Shown: positions 33,959 to 43,538, numbered from the stretch's first letter. The stretch is 64,000 nucleotides of DNA from an uncultured bacterium (GCA_900549415.1 URNX01000002.1:1-64000); one strand, 5' to 3'. The notes: generated by a model not told the origin, from the letters alone. Numbers and translations: made by a program.

Positions 33959-36550
33959 ATGGACATGGAAAAACTTACCACGAAATCCAGAGAAGCGATG
34001 ATCGCATCCCAGAACATTGCGACTGAATACGGTCATCAGGAGATCCGTCCCATTCACCTGCTCAAGGCGCTCGCGGACCAGGAAGGCGGACTGATTCCTT
34101 CGCTGCTTAAAAAGATGAACGTCGATTTCGGCAGATTCAGCCTCGCCGTTGAAAAAGAGCTCCGCTCCATCCCGTCCGTTTCCGGACCCGGTGCGCAGGA
34201 GTGTTATACCTCCCGCGATTTCAGTCAGGTGCTTATCAAGGCGAAAGAGATCGCCGAATATATGAAGGATGATTACATCAGTGTCGAACATCTGTTCCTC
34301 GCTCTGCTTCAGACGGACGCCAAGTGCGGCGCTCTGCTCAAGAGTCTCGGAGTTGATGAAAACACGGTGCTGAATGCTCTGAAAGCCGTGCGCGGAAACC
34401 AGCGCGTCACCAATGACTCGCCGGAATCCACCTTCGAAGCGCTTGAGAAATACGGACGCGACCTTACCGCCGCGGCTGCGCAGAACAAGCTCGATCCGGT
34501 GATCGGACGTGATGATGAAATCCGCCGCACGATTCAGATTCTTTCGCGCAGAACGAAAAACAATCCCGTTTTGATTGGTGAGCCGGGCGTCGGTAAAACC
34601 GCAATCGTGGAAGGTCTCGCAAACCGTATTATGAGCGGCGACGTGCCCGAAGGTCTGAAAGACAAAAAGCTCGTTGCGCTTGATATGGGCGCGCTGATCG
34701 CCGGTGCAAAGTACCGCGGTGAATTCGAAGAGCGTCTCAAAGCCGTTCTGAAAGAGGTTACCTCCTCGGAAGGACGCATCATTCTCTTCATTGATGAGCT
34801 TCATACCGTTGTCGGCGCTGGAGCCGGCGGCGAGGGCGCCATGGATGCGGGCAATCTGCTTAAACCACTGCTCGCCCGCGGTGAACTTCACTGCATCGGC
34901 GCCACCACGCTTGACGAGTACCGCAAGTACATCGAGAAGGATCCCGCGCTGGAGCGTCGTTTCCAGGCGGTTCTGGTACCCCAGCCGAGCGTGGAGGACA
35001 CCATCGCAATTCTGCGTGGACTCAAGGAACGTTACGAAGTGCATCATGGTGTGAAGATCAAAGACTCCGCCATCATCGCGGCGGCGACGCTTTCCGACAA
35101 GTACATTGCGGATCGTTTCCTCCCCGACAAGGCGATTGACCTGATCGACGAGGCCGCGGCAAAGCTCCGTACGGAGATTGATTCCTGCCCGGTCGAGATC
35201 GATGAGATCGAGCGTAAGAGAATGCGTACGGAAATTGAGCTTGCCGCATTGAAGAAAGAGACGGATGACGCATCCAAGGCGCGTCGCGAGGATCTTGAAA
35301 AGGAACTTGCCGAACTGAAGGAAAAAGCCGCCGTTCTCAAGACCGAATGGGATGCCGAAAAAAAGTCGATTTCGGAAGTCGGAACCCTGCGTGAAAGTCT
35401 TGAACTTGCGAAACGCAATCTTGCGAAAGCAGAGCGCGAATACGATCTGAACAAGGCGGCGGAACTGCGTCACGGCATTATCCCCGGCCTCGAAAAGCAG
35501 ATCAAGGCAATTGAGGAGAAGGTCAAAGACGACTCCGGCAAGCGTCTGCTCAAAGAGCAGGTGGATGAAGAGGACATTGCGGAAATCGTTTCCCGCTGGA
35601 CGCACATTCCGGTCAGCAAGCTGGTGCAGGGAGAGCGTGAAAAACTTCTTGCTCTTCCGCAGAAACTGCATGAGCGTGTTGTGGGACAGGATGACGCAGT
35701 TACTGCGGTCGCCGATTCGGTGCTCCGTGCCCGTGCCGGACTGAAAGATCCGAAGCGCCCGATTGCATCGTTCATCTTCCTCGGTCCTACCGGCGTAGGT
35801 AAAACCGAGCTGGCGAAGGCTCTTGCGGAAGATCTGTTCGACGATGAGCGCGCAATGATCCGTATTGATATGTCGGAATACATGGAAAAGCACAGCGTGT
35901 CGCGTCTGGTCGGCGCTCCTCCGGGATACGTCGGTTACGACGAGGGCGGACAGCTTACCGAAGCGGTTCGCCGCAGACCGTACTCCGTGATTCTGTTCGA
36001 TGAGATCGAAAAGGCGCATCATGACGTCTTCAACATCTTCCTGCAGATTCTGGATGACGGCGCTCTGACCGATTCGCGCGGTCGTCACGTGGACTTCAAG
36101 AACACGATCATCATCATGACTTCGAACCTCGGCAGCGACATTCTGCTTGACGCCGCGGCGAAAGGCAAACTTGAGGATGCGCAGGTCCGCGAGGATGTGA
36201 TGAATCTCATGAAGCAGAACTTCCGTCCGGAGTTTTTGAACCGTGTGGATGAAATTCTGATGTTCCATGCGCTGAAGCTTGAGGACATTGAGCGGATTCT
36301 GAAGATTCAGATGGGACGTTTTTCGGAGCGTCTTGCCGGACTCGGCGTGAAAGTCGAGATGACCGATGCGGCTTCGAAGTACCTTGCGAAAGAGGGTTAC
36401 GATCCGCTTTACGGAGCACGTCCGCTGAAACGTGTGATTGTGAAGGAGATCGAAACGCCGGTGTCTAAACTGATTGTCGGCGGCAAACTGATCGAAGGTT
36501 CCACGCTGAAAATCGACGCGGAAAACGAAAGTTTGAAGTTCTCTTATTGA
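33959..36550 (+). CDS. clpB: ATP-dependent disaggregase ClpB
   Basis: An 863-residue Hsp100 chaperone that pulls proteins out of aggregates with DnaK-DnaJ-GrpE. Order: N-domain repeats (1-145), NBD1 with Walker A GEPGVGKT (about 205-212), a coiled-coil middle domain (about 410-525) that separates ClpB from ClpA, and NBD2 with Walker A GPTGVGKTE (about 606-614) followed by the DMSEYMEKHSVSRL segment. AAGGAG lies before ATG 33959; an in-frame ATG two codons later is possible. Followed by terminator, grpE and dnaJ, its functional partners; dnaK is not in the window. Confidence 0.97.
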   Translation: MDMEKLTTKSREAMIASQNIATEYGHQEIRPIHLLKALADQEGGLIPSLLKKMNVDFGRFSLAVEKELRSIPSVSGPGAQECYTSRDFSQVLIKAKEIAEYMKDDYISVEHLFLALLQTDAKCGALLKSLGVDENTVLNALKAVRGNQRVTNDSPESTFEALEKYGRDLTAAAAQNKLDPVIGRDDEIRRTIQILSRRTKNNPVLIGEPGVGKTAIVEGLANRIMSGDVPEGLKDKKLVALDMGALIAGAKYRGEFEERLKAVLKEVTSSEGRIILFIDELHTVVGAGAGGEGAMDAGNLLKPLLARGELHCIGATTLDEYRKYIEKDPALERRFQAVLVPQPSVEDTIAILRGLKERYEVHHGVKIKDSAIIAAATLSDKYIADRFLPDKAIDLIDEAAAKLRTEIDSCPVEIDEIERKRMRTEIELAALKKETDDASKARREDLEKELAELKEKAAVLKTEWDAEKKSISEVGTLRESLELAKRNLAKAEREYDLNKAAELRHGIIPGLEKQIKAIEEKVKDDSGKRLLKEQVDEEDIAEIVSRWTHIPVSKLVQGEREKLLALPQKLHERVVGQDDAVTAVADSVLRARAGLKDPKRPIASFIFLGPTGVGKTELAKALAEDLFDDERAMIRIDMSEYMEKHSVSRLVGAPPGYVGYDEGGQLTEAVRRRPYSVILFDEIEKAHHDVFNIFLQILDDGALTDSRGRHVDFKNTIIIMTSNLGSDILLDAAAKGKLEDAQVREDVMNLMKQNFRPEFLNRVDEILMFHALKLEDIERILKIQMGRFSERLAGLGVKVEMTDAASKYLAKEGYDPLYGARPLKRVIVKEIETPVSKLIVGGKLIEGSTLKIDAENESLKFSY

Positions 36551-36560
36551 AAAACGCGCA

Positions 36561-36595
36561 AAGAGGCATATATTACCGATATATATGTCTCTTTT
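36561..36595 (+). terminator. Terminator after clpB
   Basis: A 13-bp AT-rich stem (36561-36573 with 36581-36593, one G-T pair), 7-base loop, ending in a CTTTTT run. It separates clpB from grpE, though read-through is possible because no clear grpE promoter is seen. Confidence 0.8.
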
Positions 36596-36622
36596 TAACG
36601 CGCAACGGAAGGAATGAAAAAT

Positions 36623-37228
36623 ATGTCAGAAGAAGAAAAGAAGCATCACCACCACGCTCCGGAAGGACAGGGTGAATCCGATAAGCAAGAACAGCCGCAG
36701 GCGGAGAAGACGGCGGAATCCAACTTCCCCGAAGCGGAAGAAAAGCAGCTTCAGGAAGAGCATGACAAGAAGGTGAAAGAACTGGAAGCCAAGCTCGCCG
36801 AAGCAGAAGACAAGCGTCTGAGATGTTATGCGGAGATGGACAATCTCCGCAAGCGCACGGCGAAGGAGATGGAAACTCTGCGTCTGAATGTTCTGCAGGA
36901 TACGATTTCCCCGTTCCTTCAGGTATTTGATCACTTCGCGATGGCGGTTGCGGCGTCGGAGAAATCCGACAATCTGAAATCCCTGCTTCAGGGAATGAAG
37001 ATGATCGGGAATGAGTTCGACAAGGCGTTTTCCGAACTCGGAGTGACGAAGATTGACGCGGTCGGACAGGATTTCGACCCGAACCTTCATGAAGCGGTCT
37101 CTCAGGAGGCGTCGGATACCGTGCCGCAGGGCAAGGTGATCCGTCAGTGGAGCTGCGGCTACAAGACACCGCTCCGGCTGCTGAAGCCGGCGATGGTTGT
37201 GGTCAGCTCCGGACCGGAACAGAAATAA
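36623..37228 (+). CDS. grpE: Nucleotide exchange factor GrpE
   Basis: A 201-residue DnaK co-chaperone. A charged, His-rich N terminus (KKHHHH) leads into a long coiled coil (about 30-95) and the compact beta domain with DPNLHEAVSQEASD and VIRQWSCGYK, as in GrpE. ATG 36623 has GGAAGG 10 bases upstream; the earlier ATG at 36614 lies only 1 base from it. The run of histidines could bind metal but is not a family feature. dnaJ starts 35 bases downstream after a small palindrome. Confidence 0.94.
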   Translation: MSEEEKKHHHHAPEGQGESDKQEQPQAEKTAESNFPEAEEKQLQEEHDKKVKELEAKLAEAEDKRLRCYAEMDNLRKRTAKEMETLRLNVLQDTISPFLQVFDHFAMAVAASEKSDNLKSLLQGMKMIGNEFDKAFSELGVTKIDAVGQDFDPNLHEAVSQEASDTVPQGKVIRQWSCGYKTPLRLLKPAMVVVSSGPEQK

Positions 37229-37229
37229 C

Positions 37230-37245
37230 ATGCGCAACTGCGCAT
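37230..37245. repeat. Palindrome between grpE and dnaJ
   Basis: ATGCGCA-AC-TGCGCAT, seven-base perfect arms around two bases, just after the grpE stop. It could be a protein-binding site; the loop is too small for a stable full hairpin and no T-run follows. Confidence 0.4.
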
Positions 37246-37263
37246 ATTTGAGGTAAACACACA

Positions 37264-38427
37264 ATGGCAGCAAACGAAGATTATTACAAAGTGCTCGGTT
37301 TGACGAAATCTGCGTCGGCCGATGAAATCAAGCGCGCATACCGTAAGCTTGCCGTGAAATATCATCCGGATAAGAATCCCGGAAACAAAGCGGCGGAGGA
37401 GAAGTTCAAACAGGTCTCCGAAGCCTATGAAGTGCTCAGCGACCCGAAGAAACGTGCCGATTACGACCGGTTCGGTTCCGATATGTTCAACCGCGGAGCC
37501 GACGGTGCGGGCGGTGCCGGAGGAGGATATTCCTATTCCGGAAACTTCCGCAACCCGAACGACCTTTTCCGCGATATTTTCGGACAGTCCGGAACCGGCG
37601 GAATCAACCTCGAAGATCTTTTCGGCGGTGCAACGGGCAGACGTTCCACGCGCCGCTCGCGCGGTCAGCGCGGAAACGATCTCCAGTTCGAGATTGAAAT
37701 TTCGCTTGACGAGGCGTTCAACGGCATCAAAGAAAAAGAGATCCGTTTCAGCAAGCAGGTTCCCTGCTCGGTTTGCGGTGGAACAGGTTCCGACCCGAAC
37801 GCGGGCAGAACGACTTGCCCTGATTGCGGCGGTCAGGGACGGGTGTCGGGCATTTTCGGCGCTCAGACATGTCCCCGCTGCGGCGGAAGCGGACAGATTG
37901 CAAGTCCGTGTCGCGCGTGCGGCGGTCAGGGACGCGTTCAGGCAACCCGCGACCTTAAGGTGCATATTCCGGCAGGAGTTGGCAACGGCTCCAAGTTGAA
38001 AGTCGCCGGGGAGGGGGAAGCCGGTGTTCAGGGCGGTGCGCCGGGCGATCTTTATGTGATTGTCAAACTGCGTCCGCACAGTGTTTTCACGCGCGATGGA
38101 CTGAATGTCATCTGCGAAGTCCCCGTTCCGTTCGCAACGGCGGTCGGAGGCGGTGTCATAGATGTTCCCACCCTGACCGGCAAAGTCCGCATGAAAGTTC
38201 CCGAGGGAACCCAGAGCGGCGCAATGCTCCGCATCAAGGGACGCGGTTTCCCCGCGGTCAAGGGCGGCGGCAAAGGCGATCAGCTGGTCCGGATACAGGT
38301 TGAAACTCCGGTCTCGCTGACAAAGCAGCAGAAGGATCTGCTGAAATATTTCACCGATTCGCTGACTCCCGCGAACCATCCGCTGCAGCAGAGGTTTGCA
38401 GAAGCCGCGAAACAATATATGAGCTGA
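37264..38427 (+). CDS. dnaJ: Chaperone DnaJ
   Basis: A 387-residue type I J-protein. The J-domain carries HPD (34-36), a Gly/Phe-rich linker follows (GGAGGGYSYSGNF), then four zinc-finger repeats CSVCGGTG, CPDCGGQG, CPRCGGSG and CRACGGQG (about 171-225), then the substrate-binding C-terminal domains. It stimulates DnaK and delivers substrates. All hallmark residues are present. smpB starts 2 bases after its stop. Confidence 0.97.
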   Translation: MAANEDYYKVLGLTKSASADEIKRAYRKLAVKYHPDKNPGNKAAEEKFKQVSEAYEVLSDPKKRADYDRFGSDMFNRGADGAGGAGGGYSYSGNFRNPNDLFRDIFGQSGTGGINLEDLFGGATGRRSTRRSRGQRGNDLQFEIEISLDEAFNGIKEKEIRFSKQVPCSVCGGTGSDPNAGRTTCPDCGGQGRVSGIFGAQTCPRCGGSGQIASPCRACGGQGRVQATRDLKVHIPAGVGNGSKLKVAGEGEAGVQGGAPGDLYVIVKLRPHSVFTRDGLNVICEVPVPFATAVGGGVIDVPTLTGKVRMKVPEGTQSGAMLRIKGRGFPAVKGGGKGDQLVRIQVETPVSLTKQQKDLLKYFTDSLTPANHPLQQRFAEAAKQYMS

Positions 38428-38429
38428 GT

Positions 38430-38909
38430 ATGGCGAAGAACCAGAAAAACGAAAGCCGCGACGAGCTGGTTGCCCAGAACCGCAAGGCGCGTCACGACTA
38501 TGAAATTATCGACTCCATTGAAGCCGGAGTCGAACTCGTGGGCACGGAAGTGAAAAGCTGCCGTGCCCATGCGGCGTCTCTGGGCGAGGCGTTCGCAAAG
38601 ATCGAAAACGGACAGGTTTTCGTGTACAGCATGCACATCGCGCCGTATACGGAAGGCAACCGTTTCAATCACCAGCCGCTGCGCAAGCGGCGTCTGCTCC
38701 TTCATAAAAAGGAAATCCTGAAGATTGCGCAGAAGGTCAAGGAGCGCGGCATTGCGCTCGTTCCCCTGAAGCTCTATCTGAAGGACGGCAAACGCGTCAA
38801 AATGGAACTCGGTCTCGCAAAGGGCAAGACGTTCGGCGACAAGCGCGAAACACTGCGCAAACGTCAGGACGAACTTGACACCCGCCGTGCCGCCGGGCGC
38901 TATTCCTGA
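38430..38909 (+). CDS. smpB: SsrA-binding protein SmpB
   Basis: A 159-residue tmRNA-binding protein needed for ribosome rescue. Family blocks are clear: NRKARHDYEIIDSIEAGVEL, GTEVKSCRAHAASLGEAFA, HIAPYTEGNRFNHQPLRKRR and the basic C-terminal LAKGKTFGDKRETLRKRQ. It is the last gene after dnaJ. The tmRNA gene itself was not found in the window. A short CCGC/GCGG stem with TTTT follows its stop but is too weak to call a terminator. Confidence 0.95.
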   Translation: MAKNQKNESRDELVAQNRKARHDYEIIDSIEAGVELVGTEVKSCRAHAASLGEAFAKIENGQVFVYSMHIAPYTEGNRFNHQPLRKRRLLLHKKEILKIAQKVKERGIALVPLKLYLKDGKRVKMELGLAKGKTFGDKRETLRKRQDELDTRRAAGRYS

Positions 38910-38948
38910 TTCCGCATTTGCGGGTTTTCCACTACAAGGATATTGTTT

Positions 38949-40364
38949 ATGAATATTCCAGGCATATCATTCGATCCGCGGAAAACCTGCGGAATGCCTC
39001 ATGTACTCAAAGTTGCGTTCCCGCTGATTATGGCCGCGGCGGGACACGCACTGAATCTATTCTGTGACCGCATGATGCTCGGGCGTTACTCGGCGGAAGC
39101 GGTTGCGGCCTCCATGCCCTCCGGGCTTACCAACTTCACAATCTCCTGCTTCTTCGTCGGAACGGTCGGATATGTGAACTCCTTTGTCGCCCAGTACACC
39201 GGAGCGGGTCAGCGCGAACGCGTGGGACTCTCCATCTGGCAGGCGATACTGATTGCCGTCATCGGCGGTCTCTTCATGGCGACCGGCTGGTTCTGGGGGC
39301 CGTGGCTGATGGAACAGTTCGGGCACGCCGATGCGGTTCTTGAGCAGGAAATCACCTACTTCAAACTCCTTTCGATTTTCGCGTGGATTCCGCTGATCAT
39401 CGGTGCGATCAGCGCATTCTGGAGCGGACGCGGGCTGACGCTTACAATCATGATTGTAAACTTCATCATGGTCGGCAGCAACATCCCGCTGAATTATGCG
39501 TTCATCTACGGAAACTGGGGCGCACCCGAACTCGGCATCCGTGGGGCGGCATACGGAACGATTATTTCCGGTTTGCTTGGACTCGTTCTTCTTTGCGCGC
39601 TGCTGTTCCGGAAGACAAACCGGGAGACTTACGGGACATGGCCGCCGAGGCTTGATTTTCCGCTTTTCAAACGGATTCTGCGCTACGGAGCGCCAAACGG
39701 AGTTCAGCTGCTGCTGGAACTTTCCGCATTCAACATCTTCATCATTCTGCTCGGCAACGTCGGCGCTTCGCCGGATGAAAAGACGCGGATTCAGGAGGCG
39801 ACGACGATTGCGTTTTCGCTGAATTCCATTGCGTATATTCCGATGCTCGGGCTGGGGCAGACCATTTCGATTCTGGTCGGTCAGGCGGTCGGAGCGGGAA
39901 CTCCGGCGGCGGCGAAACGGGCCGTTGCGAACGGGAACTTCCTGGTGATGATCTACATGTCGATCATGACGCTGATATTCGTTTTCATGCCGGGACCGCT
40001 GCTTGCGCTTTTCGAGCGGGCTGGGGATGTGTCGCAGCTGCCGACGATGGAAATGGCGCGGACGTTTGTCTATTTCATTGCCGCGTTTACTTTCTGCGAC
40101 GGGGTTCAGATGCTTTATGTTTCCGCGATCAAAGGGGCGGGCGATACAGCATTTGCCATGTGGGGCAGCGCAATTCTTGCGTGGGTTCTCTGGATTATTC
40201 CGAGTCTGGTCGCGCGGTATTTCAATGCTCCGGTCAACTTCTACTGGGGCGTTCTGGTGTTCTACACCTTCTTCATCGCGGCAGTGTTCTACTTGCGGTT
40301 CCGTCAGGGAAAATGGCGTAAAATGTGTGTCATCGAACGAGATTTTGTTCCGCTGCAGGAGTAA
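38949..40364 (+). CDS. MATE family efflux transporter
   Basis: A 471-residue inner-membrane protein with about twelve hydrophobic segments in two similar halves, as in the MATE (multidrug and toxin extrusion) family, which exports organic cations or metabolites with sodium or protons. Recognisable segments include HALNLFCDRMMLGRYS and GLGQTISILVGQAVGAG. Start: ATG 38949, 8 bases after AAGGA; a TTG two codons earlier is closer to that site and less likely. The substrate cannot be predicted. A stem-loop follows at 40374-40404. Confidence 0.9.
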   Translation: MNIPGISFDPRKTCGMPHVLKVAFPLIMAAAGHALNLFCDRMMLGRYSAEAVAASMPSGLTNFTISCFFVGTVGYVNSFVAQYTGAGQRERVGLSIWQAILIAVIGGLFMATGWFWGPWLMEQFGHADAVLEQEITYFKLLSIFAWIPLIIGAISAFWSGRGLTLTIMIVNFIMVGSNIPLNYAFIYGNWGAPELGIRGAAYGTIISGLLGLVLLCALLFRKTNRETYGTWPPRLDFPLFKRILRYGAPNGVQLLLELSAFNIFIILLGNVGASPDEKTRIQEATTIAFSLNSIAYIPMLGLGQTISILVGQAVGAGTPAAAKRAVANGNFLVMIYMSIMTLIFVFMPGPLLALFERAGDVSQLPTMEMARTFVYFIAAFTFCDGVQMLYVSAIKGAGDTAFAMWGSAILAWVLWIIPSLVARYFNAPVNFYWGVLVFYTFFIAAVFYLRFRQGKWRKMCVIERDFVPLQE

Positions 40365-40373
40365 AAAACAGAG

Positions 40374-40404
40374 ATTCCCGCTTTACATTTCTGAAAGCGG
40401 GGAT
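40374..40404 (+). terminator. Possible terminator after the MATE gene
   Basis: An 11-bp stem (40374-40384 with 40394-40404, one T-G pair) around a 9-base loop. The following bases ATATTATT are a poor T-run, so termination may be partial. Confidence 0.5.
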
Positions 40405-40447
40405 ATATTATTCCCGTAAACTTCTGTATAACATAAGGAACAGAGAG

Positions 40448-41521
40448 ATGAATCCAATCAAAGTCGGATTGTGGGGAATCGGAAGAGCCGGACACAACAT
40501 GCACTGTTCGGAGATAGACCAGTATCCGGATCGTTTTCAGATTGTCGCCGCATGCGACATTGACGAATCCAGAGTTCAGAATCTTGTGGAACGTTATCAT
40601 TGCGCAGGCTATACCGACGGAGCGGCGTTCCTGAAAGATCCGAATATAGAGATGGTTTCGATTGCCGTCCGTTCGACCGAACATGTCGATTATGCGCTTC
40701 GCGCACTGAAAGCCGGAAAAATCGTTTTTCTGGAAAAGCCCTTCGCGCTTTCTCTTGACGGACTGAAGCTGCTGGAGCAGGCCGTGAAGGATTATCCGGG
40801 CAAACTCTATTTCCGCCACAACCGCCGTTTTGAAGCGGCATTCAACCATATCCGCGAAATCATCGCGACCGGAATTCTGGGCGATGTCTTTGAAATCAAA
40901 CTGCGCCGTCACAACTATCAAAGCCGCGAAGACTGGCAGACTCTGCTCAAATGCGGTGGCGGCCAGATTAACAACTGGGGACCACATCTGATCGACCATT
41001 CTCTGCTCCTGCTGGAATCTCCGGTTGAATCCATCTGGAGCGACTTCAAACATGTTTCTTCCAAAGGGGATGCGGAGGATCATATCAAGGTCGTTTTCCG
41101 CGGACAGAACGGACGTATTGTCGATCTTGAAATCTCCAACTGCGTGCTGATTCCGGGCGACGTCTACTCCATTTTCGGAACGCGCGGAACACTGGTCAGC
41201 CATGATGAATCCGAACTTCACATGAAGTATCTGGATCCGAAGATGGAACTTCCGAAGACACATTCCAGCGCCGGAACGCCTCCGTGGGATGGCGGTTACG
41301 GCGATGCCGGATCGTGGCCGTGGATTGAAAAGACGATTAAAGTCGCACCTGCAAACGGATACAAAATGACGGAGATTTACCGTTATCTTTACGATGCGAT
41401 CCGCAACGGTGTTCCGTTCCCGGTCAAGCCGGAAGAGGCGTTTGCCGTGGTTCGCGCCACGGCGGAAATCAAACGTCAGAATCCGCAGTTCCCGATTGAA
41501 CCGGATCGTTTTGAAAAATAA
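40448..41521 (+). CDS. Gfo/Idh/MocA family oxidoreductase
   Basis: A 357-residue NAD(P)-dependent oxidoreductase. The Rossmann start VGLWGIGRAGHNMH (about 6-19) is followed by VAACDIDE and the family motif FLEKPFAL (about 97-104), where the Lys is catalytic. The C-terminal domain contains NNWGPHLIDHSLLLL. Such enzymes oxidise or reduce sugars, inositols or amino sugars; the substrate is not readable. The open frame extends upstream to 40325, but ATG 40448 with AAGGA 8-12 bases before it is the good start. It faces a sugar isomerase across a shared terminator. Confidence 0.92.
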   Translation: MNPIKVGLWGIGRAGHNMHCSEIDQYPDRFQIVAACDIDESRVQNLVERYHCAGYTDGAAFLKDPNIEMVSIAVRSTEHVDYALRALKAGKIVFLEKPFALSLDGLKLLEQAVKDYPGKLYFRHNRRFEAAFNHIREIIATGILGDVFEIKLRRHNYQSREDWQTLLKCGGGQINNWGPHLIDHSLLLLESPVESIWSDFKHVSSKGDAEDHIKVVFRGQNGRIVDLEISNCVLIPGDVYSIFGTRGTLVSHDESELHMKYLDPKMELPKTHSSAGTPPWDGGYGDAGSWPWIEKTIKVAPANGYKMTEIYRYLYDAIRNGVPFPVKPEEAFAVVRATAEIKRQNPQFPIEPDRFEK

Positions 41522-41539
41522 AAGAACGCTTTTCCATTT

Positions 41540-41584
41540 AAAACAGAACACCCCGCAATTTTTTCCTGCGGGGTGTTCTGTTTT
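41540..41584. terminator. Strong two-way terminator
   Basis: An 18-bp perfect stem, 41540-41557 with 41567-41584, with A-run on one side and TTTT on the other and a 9-base loop, between convergent genes. Confidence 0.93.
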
Positions 41585-41604
41585 AAAGCTCCTGTCAGAC
41601 TGAA

Positions 41605-42345
41605 TTACAGAGGACGGAGGGTTCTCAAATGCTGGATTGATTTCTCAATCGCGGGGACGGGGGCTTTGTCCATTTCGTATTCGACGACGAACCACTCGGT
41701 GCGTCCCTCGTTCTCGCCCCAGGAGAGGACTTTTTCCCACGGAATATCGTCTTCGCCGATGGCGGGTTCATAGCCGGCTGCTTTGGAATAGGGCTTGAGG
41801 TGAATGCTCTGATTGCGTCCGGCGTATTTCGTGAGAACTGCATAAGGATCGGCGCCGCCGCACATGCAGTTTCCGGTATCCAGCTGAAGAATGACGCGCG
41901 GATCGGTGTTTTCCGCAACGATTTCCCACGGAATCTGTCCCTCAACCGGCTGGTGGTCATGGGCGTGGCTGTGGTAACCTGTGCGGACGCCGTAGCGGAT
42001 GAGCTTTTCTGCAACGGCATTCAGACGGTCGGCGAAGTGTTTCCAGTCGTCAACCTTGTCGGACTTGTACCAGGGAACGCAGATGTATTTGTTGCCGACC
42101 GCGAGGTTGCGGCGGAGGGTTGCGTCGAAATCGTTTTCGAGCGCTTCGATTCCGGTATGCCATCCGGCGCAGACGAGTCCTGTCTGGCGGAGCAGTGCAA
42201 CATAAAGTTCCGTCTGGTAATGTGTCCCGTAGAATTCGACGCCGTCGTATCCTGCGTTTTTGATGATGTTCATCGCCTGGAGCGGGTTGTCCTCAAATAT
42301 TTTGCGGAGAGAATACGCCTGAAGCGCGATCGGAAGCTGAATCAT
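41605..42345 (-). CDS. Sugar phosphate isomerase/epimerase (xylose-isomerase-like TIM barrel)
   Basis: A 246-residue TIM-barrel protein of the AP-endonuclease-2/xylose-isomerase-like family. Likely metal ligands lie in GVEFYG (about 37-42), GYHSHAHD, QLDTGN (Asp) and VVEYEMD (Glu near the end). Members isomerise or epimerise sugars or inositol derivatives. It may work with the facing Gfo/Idh/MocA enzyme, a frequent pairing, but the two are separated by a terminator and on opposite strands. AAAGGAG precedes ATG 42345. Confidence 0.87.
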   Translation of the reverse strand: MIQLPIALQAYSLRKIFEDNPLQAMNIIKNAGYDGVEFYGTHYQTELYVALLRQTGLVCAGWHTGIEALENDFDATLRRNLAVGNKYICVPWYKSDKVDDWKHFADRLNAVAEKLIRYGVRTGYHSHAHDHQPVEGQIPWEIVAENTDPRVILQLDTGNCMCGGADPYAVLTKYAGRNQSIHLKPYSKAAGYEPAIGEDDIPWEKVLSWGENEGRTEWFVVEYEMDKAPVPAIEKSIQHLRTLRPL

Positions 42346-42422
42346 GAGAAAAACTCCTTTGTTTTAGGTTAAATGCTACTATACAGCAGGAAAGCGGGAT
42401 TTCCAGTTGTTTTCAGAATTTT

Positions 42423-43538
42423 TCAGCGGATTTGAAATCCGAGTTTCCGCAGAGTTTCAAATTGGTCTTCACTCAGAGGACTTGTCCGGTCAATGGTGAA
42501 TGCAGGGAATTCGCGGCGGAGCGGATAGTTGCCGCGCTGTTTCTCGAATGTCTCCGGCGACTGTCTGAGACGTGCATCATCCTGCCGGATATCGTAGGCG
42601 CAGGCGGCCGCTTCCGCAAGGGAATGAACCCGGAGAAGCGCTGCCGCCGGAACCGGAACTTCCGGATACCAGCCGAGAGCGTCCTCCAATCCGAAAAATT
42701 CCGCAACCGTGCGGACGCTTGCCGCTGTTCCGTTGGCTTTGCCGTCGGCGGAATAACCTGCAATATGCGGGGTGGCAAATTCAAGAAGATTCATCAGTTC
42801 CAAATCAATTCCGGGTTCATGCTCCCAGACATCGAGTGCGGCGCCGCGGATGACGCCGGTGCGGAGGGCTGTCTTTAGGGCTTCGTTGTCCGTCACTTCC
42901 CCACGTGAACTGTTGATGAGAAACGGCGTGCGTTTCAAGGCTGCGAAGAAGGGCGCTCCGGCAAGATGAAATGTCCGGTCTGAACCATCGCGCAGAAGCG
43001 GGACGTGGAAGGTGATGAAGTCCGCTTCCTCCTGGATCTGTTCGAGTGAAACAAATGCGGAGGAACCCTCTTTCCGTTCGCGCGGAGGGTCGTTGAGCAG
43101 AACGCGCATGCCGAGTGTTTCCGCGACTTTTGCGACGCGGGTGCCGACGTTTCCGACGCCGACAATTCCGATGGTTTTTCCGGCAAGCGGATCATTCTTT
43201 GTCTCTTCATGAATCAGCAGGAGCGAAGCGATGTACTGGGCAACGGAAGCCGCGTTACAGCCCGGGGCGTTGCGCCAGAGAATGTTATGTGCGGCACAGT
43301 ATGCGGTGTCGATATGATCGTATCCGATGGTTGCGGTCGCGATGAGACGAACCGCGGTATTGTCGAGCAGCGCGGCATTGCATTTCGTGCGGGTGCGTGT
43401 GATAAGGGCGTCCGCCTTGCGCAGGTCGTCGCGCGAGATTGCTCCGCCGGGCAGGCGGATGAGTTCGGTGAGCCGGGCAAGCGGGGATTCGGCAAGAAAC
43501 GGAATCTTGTCATCCGCAACAATTCGTATTTTTTTCAT
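42423..43538 (-). CDS. pdxB: Erythronate-4-phosphate dehydrogenase
   Basis: A 371-residue D-2-hydroxyacid dehydrogenase that fits PdxB, which makes the C4 precursor of pyridoxal phosphate: N-terminal MKKIRIVADDKIPF, ALITRTRTKCN, the PdxB-like TATIGYDHID and WRNAPGCNAASVAQY, the NAD-binding GIVGVGNVGTRVA, and the catalytic Arg, Glu and His in NSSRGEV, DVWEHEP and TPHIAGYS. A C-terminal dimerisation part is present. The frame is open further upstream; ATG 43538 gives the family-like start, while ATG 43553 (five codons earlier) is an alternative, and neither has an ideal ribosome site. Confidence 0.88.
   Translation of the reverse strand: MKKIRIVADDKIPFLAESPLARLTELIRLPGGAISRDDLRKADALITRTRTKCNAALLDNTAVRLIATATIGYDHIDTAYCAAHNILWRNAPGCNAASVAQYIASLLLIHEETKNDPLAGKTIGIVGVGNVGTRVAKVAETLGMRVLLNDPPRERKEGSSAFVSLEQIQEEADFITFHVPLLRDGSDRTFHLAGAPFFAALKRTPFLINSSRGEVTDNEALKTALRTGVIRGAALDVWEHEPGIDLELMNLLEFATPHIAGYSADGKANGTAASVRTVAEFFGLEDALGWYPEVPVPAAALLRVHSLAEAAACAYDIRQDDARLRQSPETFEKQRGNYPLRREFPAFTIDRTSPLSEDQFETLRKLGFQIR

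Noticed and set aside
33950..36268. 772-codon minus-strand frame inside clpB
   Set aside because: It mirrors the well-conserved clpB gene. No ribosome site or recognisable domain; shadow of codon bias.
38911..38928. Terminator after smpB
   Set aside because: Only a 4-5 bp stem (CCGCA/TGCGG) with a tiny loop and TTTT; too weak to claim.
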